Translations under genes and position numbers: made by a program
Assembly (NCBI GenBank): GCA_036736205.1
Contig: DAINMX010000172.1
Location: 1-14,401, forward strand
DNA length: 14,401 nt
Direction: 5' to 3'
Source of the DNA: XYA12-FULL-58-9 sp001798605
GTDB lineage: Bacteria > Myxococcota > XYA12-FULL-58-9
Notes under the pieces: model-generated
Seen by the model: only the letters and a program-made list of their open reading frames with translations
The model's database searches: none
What the model was told of the DNA's origin: nothing
Shown: in pieces, positions 1 through 7,625 of the stretch
Position numbering within the stretch: position 1 is the first letter of the stretch
Layout of the letters: each line of letters begins with the position of its first letter

Positions 1-1397
1 ATCGTTTCGGACGCCATGTAGGGTGCCTGTTGCACCACACCGAGGGAACTTTGCCATTCGGGGAGAAAGTCGCGAATGTCTCGTCCACCAACGCAGATGC
101 TGCCCGAAGTTGGCGTTAGAAGTCCGGTGATCAAGTTGACGAGTGTCGACTTGCCAGATCCAGACGAGCCGACAAAACCGACAAATGATTTTGAAGGCAC
201 TCGAAGAGAGACATCCACCAACGCTGGTCTTCTGTCCTCGGCGCTGGCATCGCTATTGCGGATGGTGGGGTCATAGGCAAAACCCACACATTTCACTTCA
301 ATGTCAGCGATGGGGTTGGCGGGCGAAGAATATCGTCCATCCTTCTTGATGCTGTCGTATCGAGCACTCAAGTGAGCGCCACGCCCGTGGAACCGTTCAA
401 ACTCGTCACAGGTCTTGTGCACCGAGCCCGCATGAACGCGCAGACTGTGCCAACATCCCATCAACCGCGACAACGCGGAGATTGTGCGCATGCTGGCGAC
501 GCCAAAGAGCGCCAACACCGGTAAGGCAGCGGCGAGACCACCACCGGCAAGGACAAAGTATGTCACCGCCCCCATAACCCCCGCGGCCAACAGCGTCTCG
601 TTGATGGCCCGAGGCAATTGCTCCAGAGTCCGCGCCTTGCGGCTCGCTCTGCTGTGCTGTTTCAACTCCGCGCCGAAGCGCCCTAGAAAGAACGCCTTGC
701 GTCGGAGAAGTCTGATTTCTTTGAAGCCGCTCATTGATTGCGAAAGCCACCGGCTCATGCCGAAAACATGCTCGCGTCTCTCTTGGTCGAGTCGTGCACC
801 ACGCCGGCGCGCAAAAACGGTGTAAAGGACCGTGGAGCTACCAAAAAGAATGATAGCACCCACGGTCAATGGCCAGCTGACGACAAACAACAACACGGAG
901 ATGGTCACAATGATGAGCGCATCAGAGGCAGCCCGCAACGCGGCGACGAAGAACTCGTTGAACGTCGCGGCACTCTCCGCGGTGAGATTGCGACGCAATT
1001 CGACTGTGCCACGGCGCAAATGTTCCTGGTAATCGGCACCCAGATAGGTGTCGAACATCAGCGCGCTGTACTTCTCATACAAGCCAAAGACAAAGCGCAT
1101 CAGCAGGGAATCGGTGACAATGTGCAGGACATTCTTGCCGAGATAAAACCCGACCACCAACACGCCCATGACCAAGGCAAAACCGACGTAGCTTGACTGT
1201 CCAACCACGGAGACAAAGAGCTCAAACGCACGTCCACCGCCATCTGTGGACACGGCGCGAATGTAAACAAACACGAGTCCCATGCCGGCGAGCTCGAGGA
1301 TTGCGCTCGCGATCACCATGCCCCAGAGCGCGACCAGCGTAGCCCTCTCGGAGGGTCGGAGTAACTTCAACAATCTTATGAGCGTCTTGGGGATCAC
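1..1397 (-). CDS. PglK/WlaB-like ABC flippase, C-terminus cut by window edge
   Basis: A fused membrane-plus-ATPase ABC exporter half-transporter, probably flipping a lipid-linked oligosaccharide across the inner membrane. It reads without interruption for 465 codons from GTG at 1397, which follows an in-frame TGA and has AAAGGA 8 nt upstream. Residues 1-330 form the membrane domain (hydrophobic runs near 20-40, 62-80, 135-180 and 255-280). They include the cytoplasmic stretch GFKEIRLL, which resembles the GxKEIKLLGRE region of PglK/WlaB-like proteins. The nucleotide-binding domain has an aromatic A-loop (FAYDP), Walker A GSSGSGKST at 410-418 and a Q-loop VVQQAPY at 454-460. The signature, Walker B and H-loop lie outside the window. 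It starts 32 bp after the preceding glycosyltransferase stop, so it is probably the third gene of a glycan operon. A generic MsbA-like or peptide exporter is the alternative. The ABC class is certain and the flippase role is inferred. Confidence 0.85.
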   Translation of the reverse strand, partial: MIPKTLIRLLKLLRPSERATLVALWGMVIASAILELAGMGLVFVYIRAVSTDGGGRAFELFVSVVGQSSYVGFALVMGVLVVGFYLGKNVLHIVTDSLLMRFVFGLYEKYSALMFDTYLGADYQEHLRRGTVELRRNLTAESAATFNEFFVAALRAASDALIIVTISVLLFVVSWPLTVGAIILFGSSTVLYTVFARRRGARLDQERREHVFGMSRWLSQSMSGFKEIRLLRRKAFFLGRFGAELKQHSRASRKARTLEQLPRAINETLLAAGVMGAVTYFVLAGGGLAAALPVLALFGVASMRTISALSRLMGCWHSLRVHAGSVHKTCDEFERFHGRGAHLSARYDSIKKDGRYSSPANPIADIEVKCVGFAYDPTIRNSDASAEDRRPALVDVSLRVPSKSFVGFVGSSGSGKSTLVNLITGLLTPTSGSICVGGRDIRDFLPEWQSSLGVVQQAPYMASET

Positions 1398-1429
1398 TCA
1401 TGCAGTCCTTTCACAATTCCACGTTTCTG

Positions 1430-2497
1430 TCAGCGTTCACGGTATGACTCGACAACCCCTCGCACATACTGTTCTAGATCGTACTTGCCCAGGACGCTCC
1501 GCTTTGCCGTTTCCCCCAGAGCTCGGGCTCGGCAAGTATCGCCCGCAAGCGATATCAGCGCATGAGTCAATTGCCCACAGTCACCGGCATCAACGAGCCA
1601 TCCGTTTTCACCGTGAGAGATGAGCTCCGTCACTCCCCCCACGGCCGTTGCGATACACGGCACCCCGCACTTCATTGCTTCGATGAGACTCAGAGGCATC
1701 GCTTCCGAATAGGACGACAAAACGAACAGGGACGCCGAAGCTAGCAGATCCCAAACGTTCTGACGTTCCAGCTCCCCTGTGAACTCACAAGCGCCATCGA
1801 TTCCAAGCTCACAAGCCAATCGTTCCAAACGCTGCTGCTGGCTGCCTCCACCGACAATGGTGAGGCGCCAATGGGCAAACTCCCGCTGTGCGACAAACTT
1901 GGCGTACGCCCTAAGCAGGAGGTCGTGCCCCTTCACCCGTTCGAGCCGGCCGACGGCGACGACGCGCGGGCCTTCGTCGGGCCGTGGTGCCTCGAGATCC
2001 GGCGAGCCGACGACCCCAGGAGGCAATGACACGAGTCGATCCCCGGGCACTCCACGCTGGCGCATCGACTCGGCGACCGCCTGCGACACGCACAACACCT
2101 GATGAAATCCACTGTACACCCAAGGTTCTAGGGCGAGGTGGAGCGGCCGCATCCAGTACCCAGTATCATGGCGGGTGGATATTCGTCGTGGCACACGGAA
2201 CACCCGCCCCAAAACACTCCCAAACAAATCCGAGTAGAAGAAGTGAGTGTGAATGACTTGCGCCCGGCGGAGATCCCGGAAGAGCTGCATCCAGGATGAC
2301 CCCTTGGGAATCCCCCGCTCGGTCAAGCGATGCACCCGAACGCCGTTTTTCGCCAGTAAGTCGCGAACCGGGCCACCACGGGTGAGACAATAGATTACAG
2401 AGTGGAAATCTCGTTCGTCGAGTTGACGCACCAAATCGGCAAGCAGTTGTTCGCCGCCACCGACCCCCAGGCCGTTGATCAAATGAACGACTAACAT
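1430..2497 (-). CDS. GT4-family glycosyltransferase
   Basis: A retaining GT-B glycosyltransferase of 355 residues, the usual length, which would add a sugar from a nucleotide-sugar donor to a growing lipid-linked glycan at the cytoplasmic face. The N-terminal acceptor domain opens with VVHLINGLGVGGGEQLL, containing the glycine-rich GGGE turn typical of GT4. The C-terminal donor domain starts with VAVGRLERVKG (R184 and K189 are the usual phosphate contacts). It carries the EX7E motif with E265 and E273 in SEAMPLSLIEA, followed by CGVPCIATAVGG. The ATG at 2497 lies inside the stop region of the upstream glycosyltransferase (7-bp overlap, 2491-2497), which indicates translational coupling. The sugar and acceptor cannot be told from sequence. 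Confidence 0.93.
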   Translation of the reverse strand: MLVVHLINGLGVGGGEQLLADLVRQLDERDFHSVIYCLTRGGPVRDLLAKNGVRVHRLTERGIPKGSSWMQLFRDLRRAQVIHTHFFYSDLFGSVLGRVFRVPRRISTRHDTGYWMRPLHLALEPWVYSGFHQVLCVSQAVAESMRQRGVPGDRLVSLPPGVVGSPDLEAPRPDEGPRVVAVGRLERVKGHDLLLRAYAKFVAQREFAHWRLTIVGGGSQQQRLERLACELGIDGACEFTGELERQNVWDLLASASLFVLSSYSEAMPLSLIEAMKCGVPCIATAVGGVTELISHGENGWLVDAGDCGQLTHALISLAGDTCRARALGETAKRSVLGKYDLEQYVRGVVESYRER

Positions 2498-3840
2498 GCC
2501 GCCTCGGTGATTGAGTCCAGGATGCGAGCGATGCGCCGCGCCAATCGCGGATGCGAATTCTCGGCAACAGCAACTGTGTCGAGGGGTCGCTCAACGCACA
2601 GCCGCCCCCCCGAGACAGCCGCAGCCAGTGCCGCTGCAACAGCTTCGACGTCGGCGGGATCGCACAGCACCGAGTTGCCACACCTGTGCAGGAGGTCGCG
2701 ACAATCGCCCTCGGGCACGGCAGCAAGAATAGGCTGACCGCTCGCCAGATATTCGAAAATCTTGGAAGTCAACATCCAGCCAGCCCCAGCGGCAACGCTC
2801 AAGAACAGACAATCCGCCTCTTGCATCGCGCGAATGGCTTGCGGATGGGGCACAAAGGGCTCGATGGTGATGGCGACACGGGACCCGGTGGTACGCGACC
2901 AGCGCTCGATCTCCTCGACGGTCGCGAGATCCGCACCACCGATGACTCGAAACCGAAAACGGTCCTGCAATGAGGGAACCTGCTGCGCAAGACGCAACAA
3001 AGCACCGAGCATAGGCGTGATGGGCCGCAATTTGGCATCAAAGGTGCCAATGTAGACCGCGGTGAACACGCGGCGGTCGCTTCCTTCGCCATGGCAGGTG
3101 CTTCCTTCGCCATGGCGGTCGCTTCCTTCGCCATGACGCTCAAAATCTGCTGGATCGTAACCGTTGGTGGCCACGTGCAAACGCCCATCCAAGGACGCAT
3201 AACGGTGCCTCATCATTGTCGCCATGCCCGGCGTTACCACCGTCATCGCATCGGCTGTGTGGGCGACCTCCCTCTCCAAAATCTCGTCGAGCCCGCGTTG
3301 CCAGGGTGCAGAGTGCGCTCGGAACCAATTGCCAACCCATGGGTCGCGCAGATCGGCAAGCCACGGCGGACCGCCCAGTCGCCGCAATGCAAGGCCGGCA
3401 AGGTGGGCTGAGTACGGAAACGACGTGGTGATGACTGCGTCGATTCTGTTTACCGAGACCAATCGACGCGCCCGCAGGAGCGCTGCGCCTGCCCACCCGA
3501 GGTACTCATCGGGAATCGCCACGCTATCGCGGATGACTCGCGCGCCACGCATTGTCGCTCGCAACACGCGGCCCGCATGGCCCAAAGAGCCCAATCCTTT
3601 GGCCTGCTGACGCAGGTGCTCACCGGCGGCCAAGTGCGGCGCGCCGACGCGATATACCCGAGTTGAACCGAGCTCAGTGGCAAGGCCGGCGTCGAGATGC
3701 CAACCGGCCCGACCGCGAGGCGCTATCACATCGACCTGCCAGCCATGGGCCGGCAAATACTTGCAGAGCTTCACCACGCGCAGGGCGCCACACCCGCCGT
3801 ACGGAGGAAACACCCCCGCGATGATCAGGCATCGGCGCAT
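2491..3840 (-). CDS. Glycosyltransferase family 4-like protein with repeat-bearing linker
   Basis: A GT-B glycosyltransferase of 449 residues and the first gene of the minus-strand glycan operon. ATG at 3840 is preceded by GAGGGAGA, a good ribosome binding site. The N-terminal domain has FPPYGGCGALR (11-21) and ADLRDPW (162-168), both typical of polysaccharide-locus GT4 enzymes. The C-terminal domain begins near VYIGTF (262-267) and has KIFEYLASGQPIL (360-372), the donor-site helix. At the place of the first Glu of a classical EX7E pair there is Trp355, and only E363 is kept, a variant form seen in this subfamily. Residues 235-255 are three copies of a seven-residue repeat, (R/C)HGEGS(D/T), lying exactly in the linker between the two domains, so catalysis need not be disturbed. 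Donor and acceptor are unknown. Confidence 0.9.
   Translation of the reverse strand: MRRCLIIAGVFPPYGGCGALRVVKLCKYLPAHGWQVDVIAPRGRAGWHLDAGLATELGSTRVYRVGAPHLAAGEHLRQQAKGLGSLGHAGRVLRATMRGARVIRDSVAIPDEYLGWAGAALLRARRLVSVNRIDAVITTSFPYSAHLAGLALRRLGGPPWLADLRDPWVGNWFRAHSAPWQRGLDEILEREVAHTADAMTVVTPGMATMMRHRYASLDGRLHVATNGYDPADFERHGEGSDRHGEGSTCHGEGSDRRVFTAVYIGTFDAKLRPITPMLGALLRLAQQVPSLQDRFRFRVIGGADLATVEEIERWSRTTGSRVAITIEPFVPHPQAIRAMQEADCLFLSVAAGAGWMLTSKIFEYLASGQPILAAVPEGDCRDLLHRCGNSVLCDPADVEAVAAALAAAVSGGRLCVERPLDTVAVAENSHPRLARRIARILDSITEAAC
3076..3138 (-). repeat. Three tandem 21-bp in-frame repeats
   Basis: Three head-to-tail units occupy 3076-3096, 3097-3117 and 3118-3138. The 15-bp core GCTTCCTTCGCCATG (plus strand) is identical in all three, and differences are confined to the flanking six bases. 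On the coding (minus) strand each unit encodes seven residues of the form RHGEGSD, so copy number can change without a frameshift. The block sits between the acceptor and donor domains of the glycosyltransferase. Nothing else in the window carries this core. Confidence 0.95.
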
Positions 3841-3875
3841 CGTTCTCCCTCACCACCTCCGTAGCGCATCTGGGC

Positions 3876-3904
3876 ACCATAGGACTGCGGTCGGGTGGGA
3901 TCAA
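3876..3904 (-). promoter_or_regulatory. Candidate sigma-70-type promoter of the glycan operon
   Basis: Reading the minus strand, TTGATC (3904-3899) is followed after 17 bp by TATGGT (3881-3876); each hexamer matches four of six consensus bases. Transcription would start near 3869, giving a leader of about 28 nt that contains the GAGGGAGA ribosome binding site of the gene starting at 3840. The fit of spacing and leader is good, but the hexamers are weak and the match could be chance in a 138-bp divergent region. Confidence 0.33.
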
Positions 3905-3978
3905 CTTCGCGCCGGTTTGTTCCATCGGATCGCCTATTGGTTTGACGGATCGGGTTCGCCAGGGTAAGAAACCGCGCC

Positions 3979-4797
3979 ATGCATCCACGACGAATAGAAG
4001 GCCGCATCCTCAAATCTGTCTACCAGGCCAATCGCGACTTCGAGACGGTGCAACCCAATGACCGCATCCTCGTTGCCGTGTCCGGCGGTAAGGACTCCTT
4101 CGGCATGCTGTGGGCGCTGCTCAAAATGAAAGCCGCAGCCCCTTATCCCATCGACCTCGTCGCTTTTCACCTCGATCAGGCCCAGCCAGGCCATGATCCG
4201 ACACCCATCGAAAACCATTTCAAGGAACTGGGAGTTGACTACGAGATCGAAAAACAAGACACCTATTCGCGCGTCGTTGCTCTGACGGTACCAGGAAAAG
4301 TCTATTGCTCATTGTGCTCTCGGTTTCGTCGCGCCATCCTTTACAAGGCTGCGACCCGCCACAACTGCAACAAGGTGGCTCTGGGCCACCACCGCGATGA
4401 TCTCATCGAGACTTTGCTGTTGAACGTGTTCTTCTCCGGCCAGATCAAATCGATGCCGCCACGGCTGCGCTCCGATTCAGGCAATCACGAGATTATTCGG
4501 CCGCTCTGCTATGTTGCCGAGGAAGACCTCATTGCCCTGGCCAAGCACATGGAGTTTCCGGTGGTCCCATGCAAGCTTTGCGGCTCCCAGGAGAAGGAAC
4601 GCAAGTTCATCAAAGATCTGCTCACGGATCTGTCGAAGCGCTCGCCACACATCAAAGGGAATCTGATGTCAGCGTTGGGTCAGGTGCATTTGAGCCACCT
4701 GTTGGACAAACGCTACAATCCCAATCTCGCCTGCTCACGCAATGAAGCGGCGACAACTCTCAAAGTCCTCAACAATCTCGTCAGCGACAGCGGCTGA
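3979..4797 (+). CDS. ttcA: tRNA 2-thiocytidine(32) synthetase TtcA
   Basis: TtcA thiolates cytidine 32 in the anticodon loop of certain tRNAs, using ATP to activate the base and an iron-sulfur cluster in the chemistry; it acts in the cytoplasm. The 272-residue protein has the PP-loop ATP site SGGKDS (35-40), the paired cysteines in YCSLCSRFRR (C110, C113), ALGHHRDD (135-142), and the later cysteine region PCKLCGSQ (C198, C201). In the family, two cysteines of the first pair and the cysteine before GSQ hold the [4Fe-4S] cluster. It is shorter at both ends than the E. coli enzyme (about 311 residues) but lacks no known functional motif. It stands alone between two divergent or differently functioning genes and looks like an ordinary housekeeping gene. 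An AGGG lies about 14 nt before the ATG, which is rather far. Confidence 0.95.
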   Translation: MHPRRIEGRILKSVYQANRDFETVQPNDRILVAVSGGKDSFGMLWALLKMKAAAPYPIDLVAFHLDQAQPGHDPTPIENHFKELGVDYEIEKQDTYSRVVALTVPGKVYCSLCSRFRRAILYKAATRHNCNKVALGHHRDDLIETLLLNVFFSGQIKSMPPRLRSDSGNHEIIRPLCYVAEEDLIALAKHMEFPVVPCKLCGSQEKERKFIKDLLTDLSKRSPHIKGNLMSALGQVHLSHLLDKRYNPNLACSRNEAATTLKVLNNLVSDSG

Positions 4798-4894
4798 ATC
4801 GCAGCTCCGAGACTGTCATTGACCGCCAGCCATTTGTGGTATTTGGTTCCGAATCAACGCCAACGGTCACTGGCGGATGAATAGGGTTTGTTTG

Positions 4895-6244
4895 ATGCCG
4901 ACCATCCTTGTAGTGGACGACGATCGTGCCATCCAGGAGATGCTTGCCGATTTGTTGCGCGACGAAGGTTACCGGGTCGACACCTGCCGAGATGGCCAGC
5001 AAGTCTTGATCGAGCTCGAACGGCACCATTACGACTTGCTCCTGCTCGACGTTCTCATCCCTCACATGAATGGTTTTGTCCTGATGGAGGAAATCCGCAA
5101 GCGTCCAGCGCTCGCAGATCTCCCCGTCATCATGATCAGCGGCATCTACCGCAGCCGCAATCATCGCGCCGAGATGACCCGTCAGTACAAGGTCATCGAC
5201 TATCTCGACAAACCGGTGGAGCCAGAGCGGCTGCTGGGACTCATCGCTAACGTGTTGGGCAAACCCGACGTCGATCCCATGGAGCGCTCTGGAGAGTGGA
5301 TCGACGACGATGACATCATCGGCATCGGCGATTCAGACGATCCGAGCGCGAGCAAGGAGCTCGACTCCGCGCCGGTCGCGCCTGCTCCGCGCAAATCGAA
5401 ATCGAGCAAGCCAAAAAAGGAAGCAGATCTCCCCGACCTTCATGAAGCTGAGGACGCCCTTGGCAAGCTCATGGTCGAGCATGAGCGAGAAGCGGTTGAG
5501 AGCGAAGTACGCGAGTCATTCAAGACCAGCGCCTTCGTGCTGCAGGGAAGCCTCAAGAAGACGCCGGTGGTCGGGGTGCTCGGCAGGATCTGGCACCAGC
5601 GGGCATCCGGGGGCCTGTTGTTGCGCCGCAACAAGGTCAAGAAGATCGTCTACCTGAAGAGCGGTGTCGCCTATGGGGCAAAGTCCAACCTCGTCGGGGA
5701 GTGCTTGGGGCAGGTCCTCCTGCGGGAGCGCTTGATCAACGAAGCCGAGTGCCAAACATCCATTGAAAAGATGCAGGCGACAGGCCTGCGCCAGGGTGAA
5801 ATCCTGGTCGACATGGGCAGCCTGACGCCAAAAAATCTCGAGTTCGCCCTTCAGTTACAACTCGAGACCAAGCTCTTCGAGACCTTCACATGGGACGCAG
5901 GGGAATATCGCTTCAACTCGTCAGTCGACCTGCCGCGGGTTGGCGTCAAGGTGGAATGGACTGGCCCGAGCCTGGTTGCCGAGGGGATTCGCCAAACCTT
6001 CGACGAGACGCGACTGCGTCGCCTCATGTTGCCGGTTCTCGACGTACCACTTGCGCTCGAATTGAAGGCCGTGTCTGATCTCGATGAGTTGGGGCTGCCA
6101 GATCGGGAACGAGCGGCGATCAACGCCATTGAATCGGGGAAGACCACCCACGAGCTCCTCGGCTCCTTGCCTGCCGATCCTCCGGATGCCCTGCGCCTGA
6201 TCTATACTCTCATTGCCCTCGAGATCCTGCGACCGGCAAAGTGA
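4895..6244 (+). CDS. Response regulator: receiver (REC) plus DUF4388/PATAN domain
   Basis: A 449-residue two-component output protein without a DNA-binding domain. The receiver domain (about 1-125) has acidic residues D8-D10, phosphoacceptor D52 in LLLLDVLIPHMNG, S82 in MISG and K106 in YLDKPVEP, so it should be phosphorylatable. An acidic and then Pro/Lys-rich linker (about 130-185) leads to a DUF4388 (PATAN) region from about 214 (FVLQGSLKKTPVVG), through the GGLLLRRNKVKKIVYLKSG core, to about 340. A helical tail follows. I prefer the ATG at 4895 because the receiver strand starts directly after it and AGGG lies 8 nt upstream; an in-frame ATG at 4877 would add six residues. TTGACC at 4819 could be a -35 element, but no convincing -10 follows. 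Its last 35 bp overlap the oppositely transcribed kinase gene. Confidence 0.9.
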   Translation: MPTILVVDDDRAIQEMLADLLRDEGYRVDTCRDGQQVLIELERHHYDLLLLDVLIPHMNGFVLMEEIRKRPALADLPVIMISGIYRSRNHRAEMTRQYKVIDYLDKPVEPERLLGLIANVLGKPDVDPMERSGEWIDDDDIIGIGDSDDPSASKELDSAPVAPAPRKSKSSKPKKEADLPDLHEAEDALGKLMVEHEREAVESEVRESFKTSAFVLQGSLKKTPVVGVLGRIWHQRASGGLLLRRNKVKKIVYLKSGVAYGAKSNLVGECLGQVLLRERLINEAECQTSIEKMQATGLRQGEILVDMGSLTPKNLEFALQLQLETKLFETFTWDAGEYRFNSSVDLPRVGVKVEWTGPSLVAEGIRQTFDETRLRRLMLPVLDVPLALELKAVSDLDELGLPDRERAAINAIESGKTTHELLGSLPADPPDALRLIYTLIALEILRPAK

Positions 6245-7625
6245 CAACGAAACGTGCGCCGGACAGGGGGCTCGCGGACACTGAGATCTCTCCACCCGCC
6301 GACGTGATGATGTGCTCGCACACCGCAAGTCCAAGGCCTGTCCCTTTTCCCGCTGCCTTGGTGGTGTAGAAGGGCTCAAACACCCGGCCTCGCAGCGTCT
6401 CCTCAATACCCGGCCCTGAGTCATCGACAACAACCGTCGCGGTATCGTCTGCGAGCTCCGTGGTAACCCGAACAGTGCCACCATCCCGAGCCTCGCCATC
6501 CCGAACAGCGTCTGCGGCATTGAGCAAGAGGTTGAGCAACACTTGGGTGAGCGCGCCACTGTCCACCGCCACTTGAATGGGTCGCTTGGGGAGCTCCATT
6601 TGCAGATCGACCTCGCGCAGACGCTCCTGGGGTGCCAAAAGCTTGTTGACATGTTCCAACACCTCGCCAATGTCGCACTCTCCTGCCGCCGAAACTGGAG
6701 CTCGGCTGAAATCGAGAAGATCACGGACGATGTCGACGATTCGGTCGAGCTCCCGGCTCATGTGCTTGAGCACGTCGTCGAGCTCTGCCTTGGGCAGATC
6801 AGCATCCTGCAGCACCTCGACATAACCACTGACCACGGCCAGTGGGTTGCCAACCTCATGGGCAAGCCCGGCGGCAAGGCTGCCGACGACGGCGAGACGC
6901 TCAGCGCGGACGAGCTGTTGTTGGGTGCTTTGCAACTCCTCATTGGCACAGCGCAACTCGTCGAGCTGAGCAACGATGCGTTGTCGGTCATTCTCGATCT
7001 GCTCGGTCATGCCGAGAATAGCGATACTGAGACGGCCAAAGTCGTCGCTCGCTTGCAACCCAAATTGAGACAAACCGGCGCGGTCCGCATCTCCCACGAG
7101 ACGGGTGATACGCGAGACTGGGTGCACCACCGCGCGTCGCAAAAAGACATACCCAAGGGCAACCATGGCAACCGCTAACATCACGAAAAACGAAAACACC
7201 GGACCTTGCCATGCATAGGCATCACCGATGGTTGTTTCGATTCGACGTGACGCCACCGCCAGGCACCAATTACTACTTTCCGATCGCACGGCCACGTGCT
7301 CGTAGCCCCCATCTAACACTCGCGTCTTGCCGACAAAATCCGGCAGGGGGGCTGGCAACTTCGCGGTGCTCACGACCGAGCCTTGCCGATTCACCAAGGT
7401 CAAGATCCACTCGTTCTCGGCTGCGAGGGCCGTCAAGGCCGCGAGCGGTGACGGGTTGTCGATACCCACGAGGGCCGCCTGCAACGCTGCCGCACGCAGA
7501 TCCGTTTGGCGTTCTCGCGAGAGCTGGACCTGACTCCACAGTACAAAGGCAACATAGGCAACAGCCACGCCCATGAGCACCACCGCCGCCAAGGGCACGA
7601 TGAGGCGCAGGCTCAAGCCCCTCAC
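6210..7625 (-). CDS. HAMP-containing sensor histidine kinase
   Basis: An inner-membrane two-component kinase of 471 residues. TM1 spans about 9-30 and TM2 about 143-163; the roughly 110 residues between them form a periplasmic sensor domain. A HAMP linker (about 164-215) and a coiled region precede the HisKA domain, with H256 in GLAHEVGNPLA, the NtrB-like H-box. The ATPase domain has N369 (N-box), DSGPGI (402-407), FEPFYTTK (416-423) and GKGTGLGLA (426-434), so all catalytic motifs are present. The start is GTG at 7625, overlapping the pilD stop as GTGA, which suggests co-translation with pilD. Its place beside pilD and pilA invites a PilS-like role, but the classical PilS of Pseudomonas has six TM helices, and no NtrC-type PilR partner gene lies in the window. 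The partner is therefore unproven. Confidence 0.93.
   Translation of the reverse strand: MRGLSLRLIVPLAAVVLMGVAVAYVAFVLWSQVQLSRERQTDLRAAALQAALVGIDNPSPLAALTALAAENEWILTLVNRQGSVVSTAKLPAPLPDFVGKTRVLDGGYEHVAVRSESSNWCLAVASRRIETTIGDAYAWQGPVFSFFVMLAVAMVALGYVFLRRAVVHPVSRITRLVGDADRAGLSQFGLQASDDFGRLSIAILGMTEQIENDRQRIVAQLDELRCANEELQSTQQQLVRAERLAVVGSLAAGLAHEVGNPLAVVSGYVEVLQDADLPKAELDDVLKHMSRELDRIVDIVRDLLDFSRAPVSAAGECDIGEVLEHVNKLLAPQERLREVDLQMELPKRPIQVAVDSGALTQVLLNLLLNAADAVRDGEARDGGTVRVTTELADDTATVVVDDSGPGIEETLRGRVFEPFYTTKAAGKGTGLGLAVCEHIITSAGGEISVSASPLSGARFVVTLPVAGSRGQ

Noticed and set aside
484..1196. Plus-strand open frames opposite the ABC flippase.
   Set aside because: The minus strand encodes a continuous, recognisable ABC transporter through the same DNA; the plus frames show no motifs.
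1400..1401. ATG at 1401 as start of the flippase gene.
   Set aside because: It is in a different reading frame from the transporter; the correct frame has a TGA immediately before GTG at 1397.
3076..3138. CRISPR-like array.
   Set aside because: The 21-bp units are contiguous with no spacers and lie in frame within a coding gene.
2799..3200. Minus-strand frame giving a repetitive MAKEATAMAKEAPAMAKE peptide.
   Set aside because: It is an out-of-frame reading of the 21-bp repeats within the well-supported glycosyltransferase; no start context or family match.
3942..3970. TTGACG-N17-TAAGAA as a promoter for ttcA.
   Set aside because: The -10 matches only half the consensus and the start would fall about 2 nt before the ATG; too weak to list as a feature.
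4823..4876. Inverted repeat CCGCCAG...CTGGCGG between ttcA and the REC-PATAN gene, as a terminator or operator.
   Set aside because: Seven-base arms separated by 40 bp with no U-run; could easily be chance.
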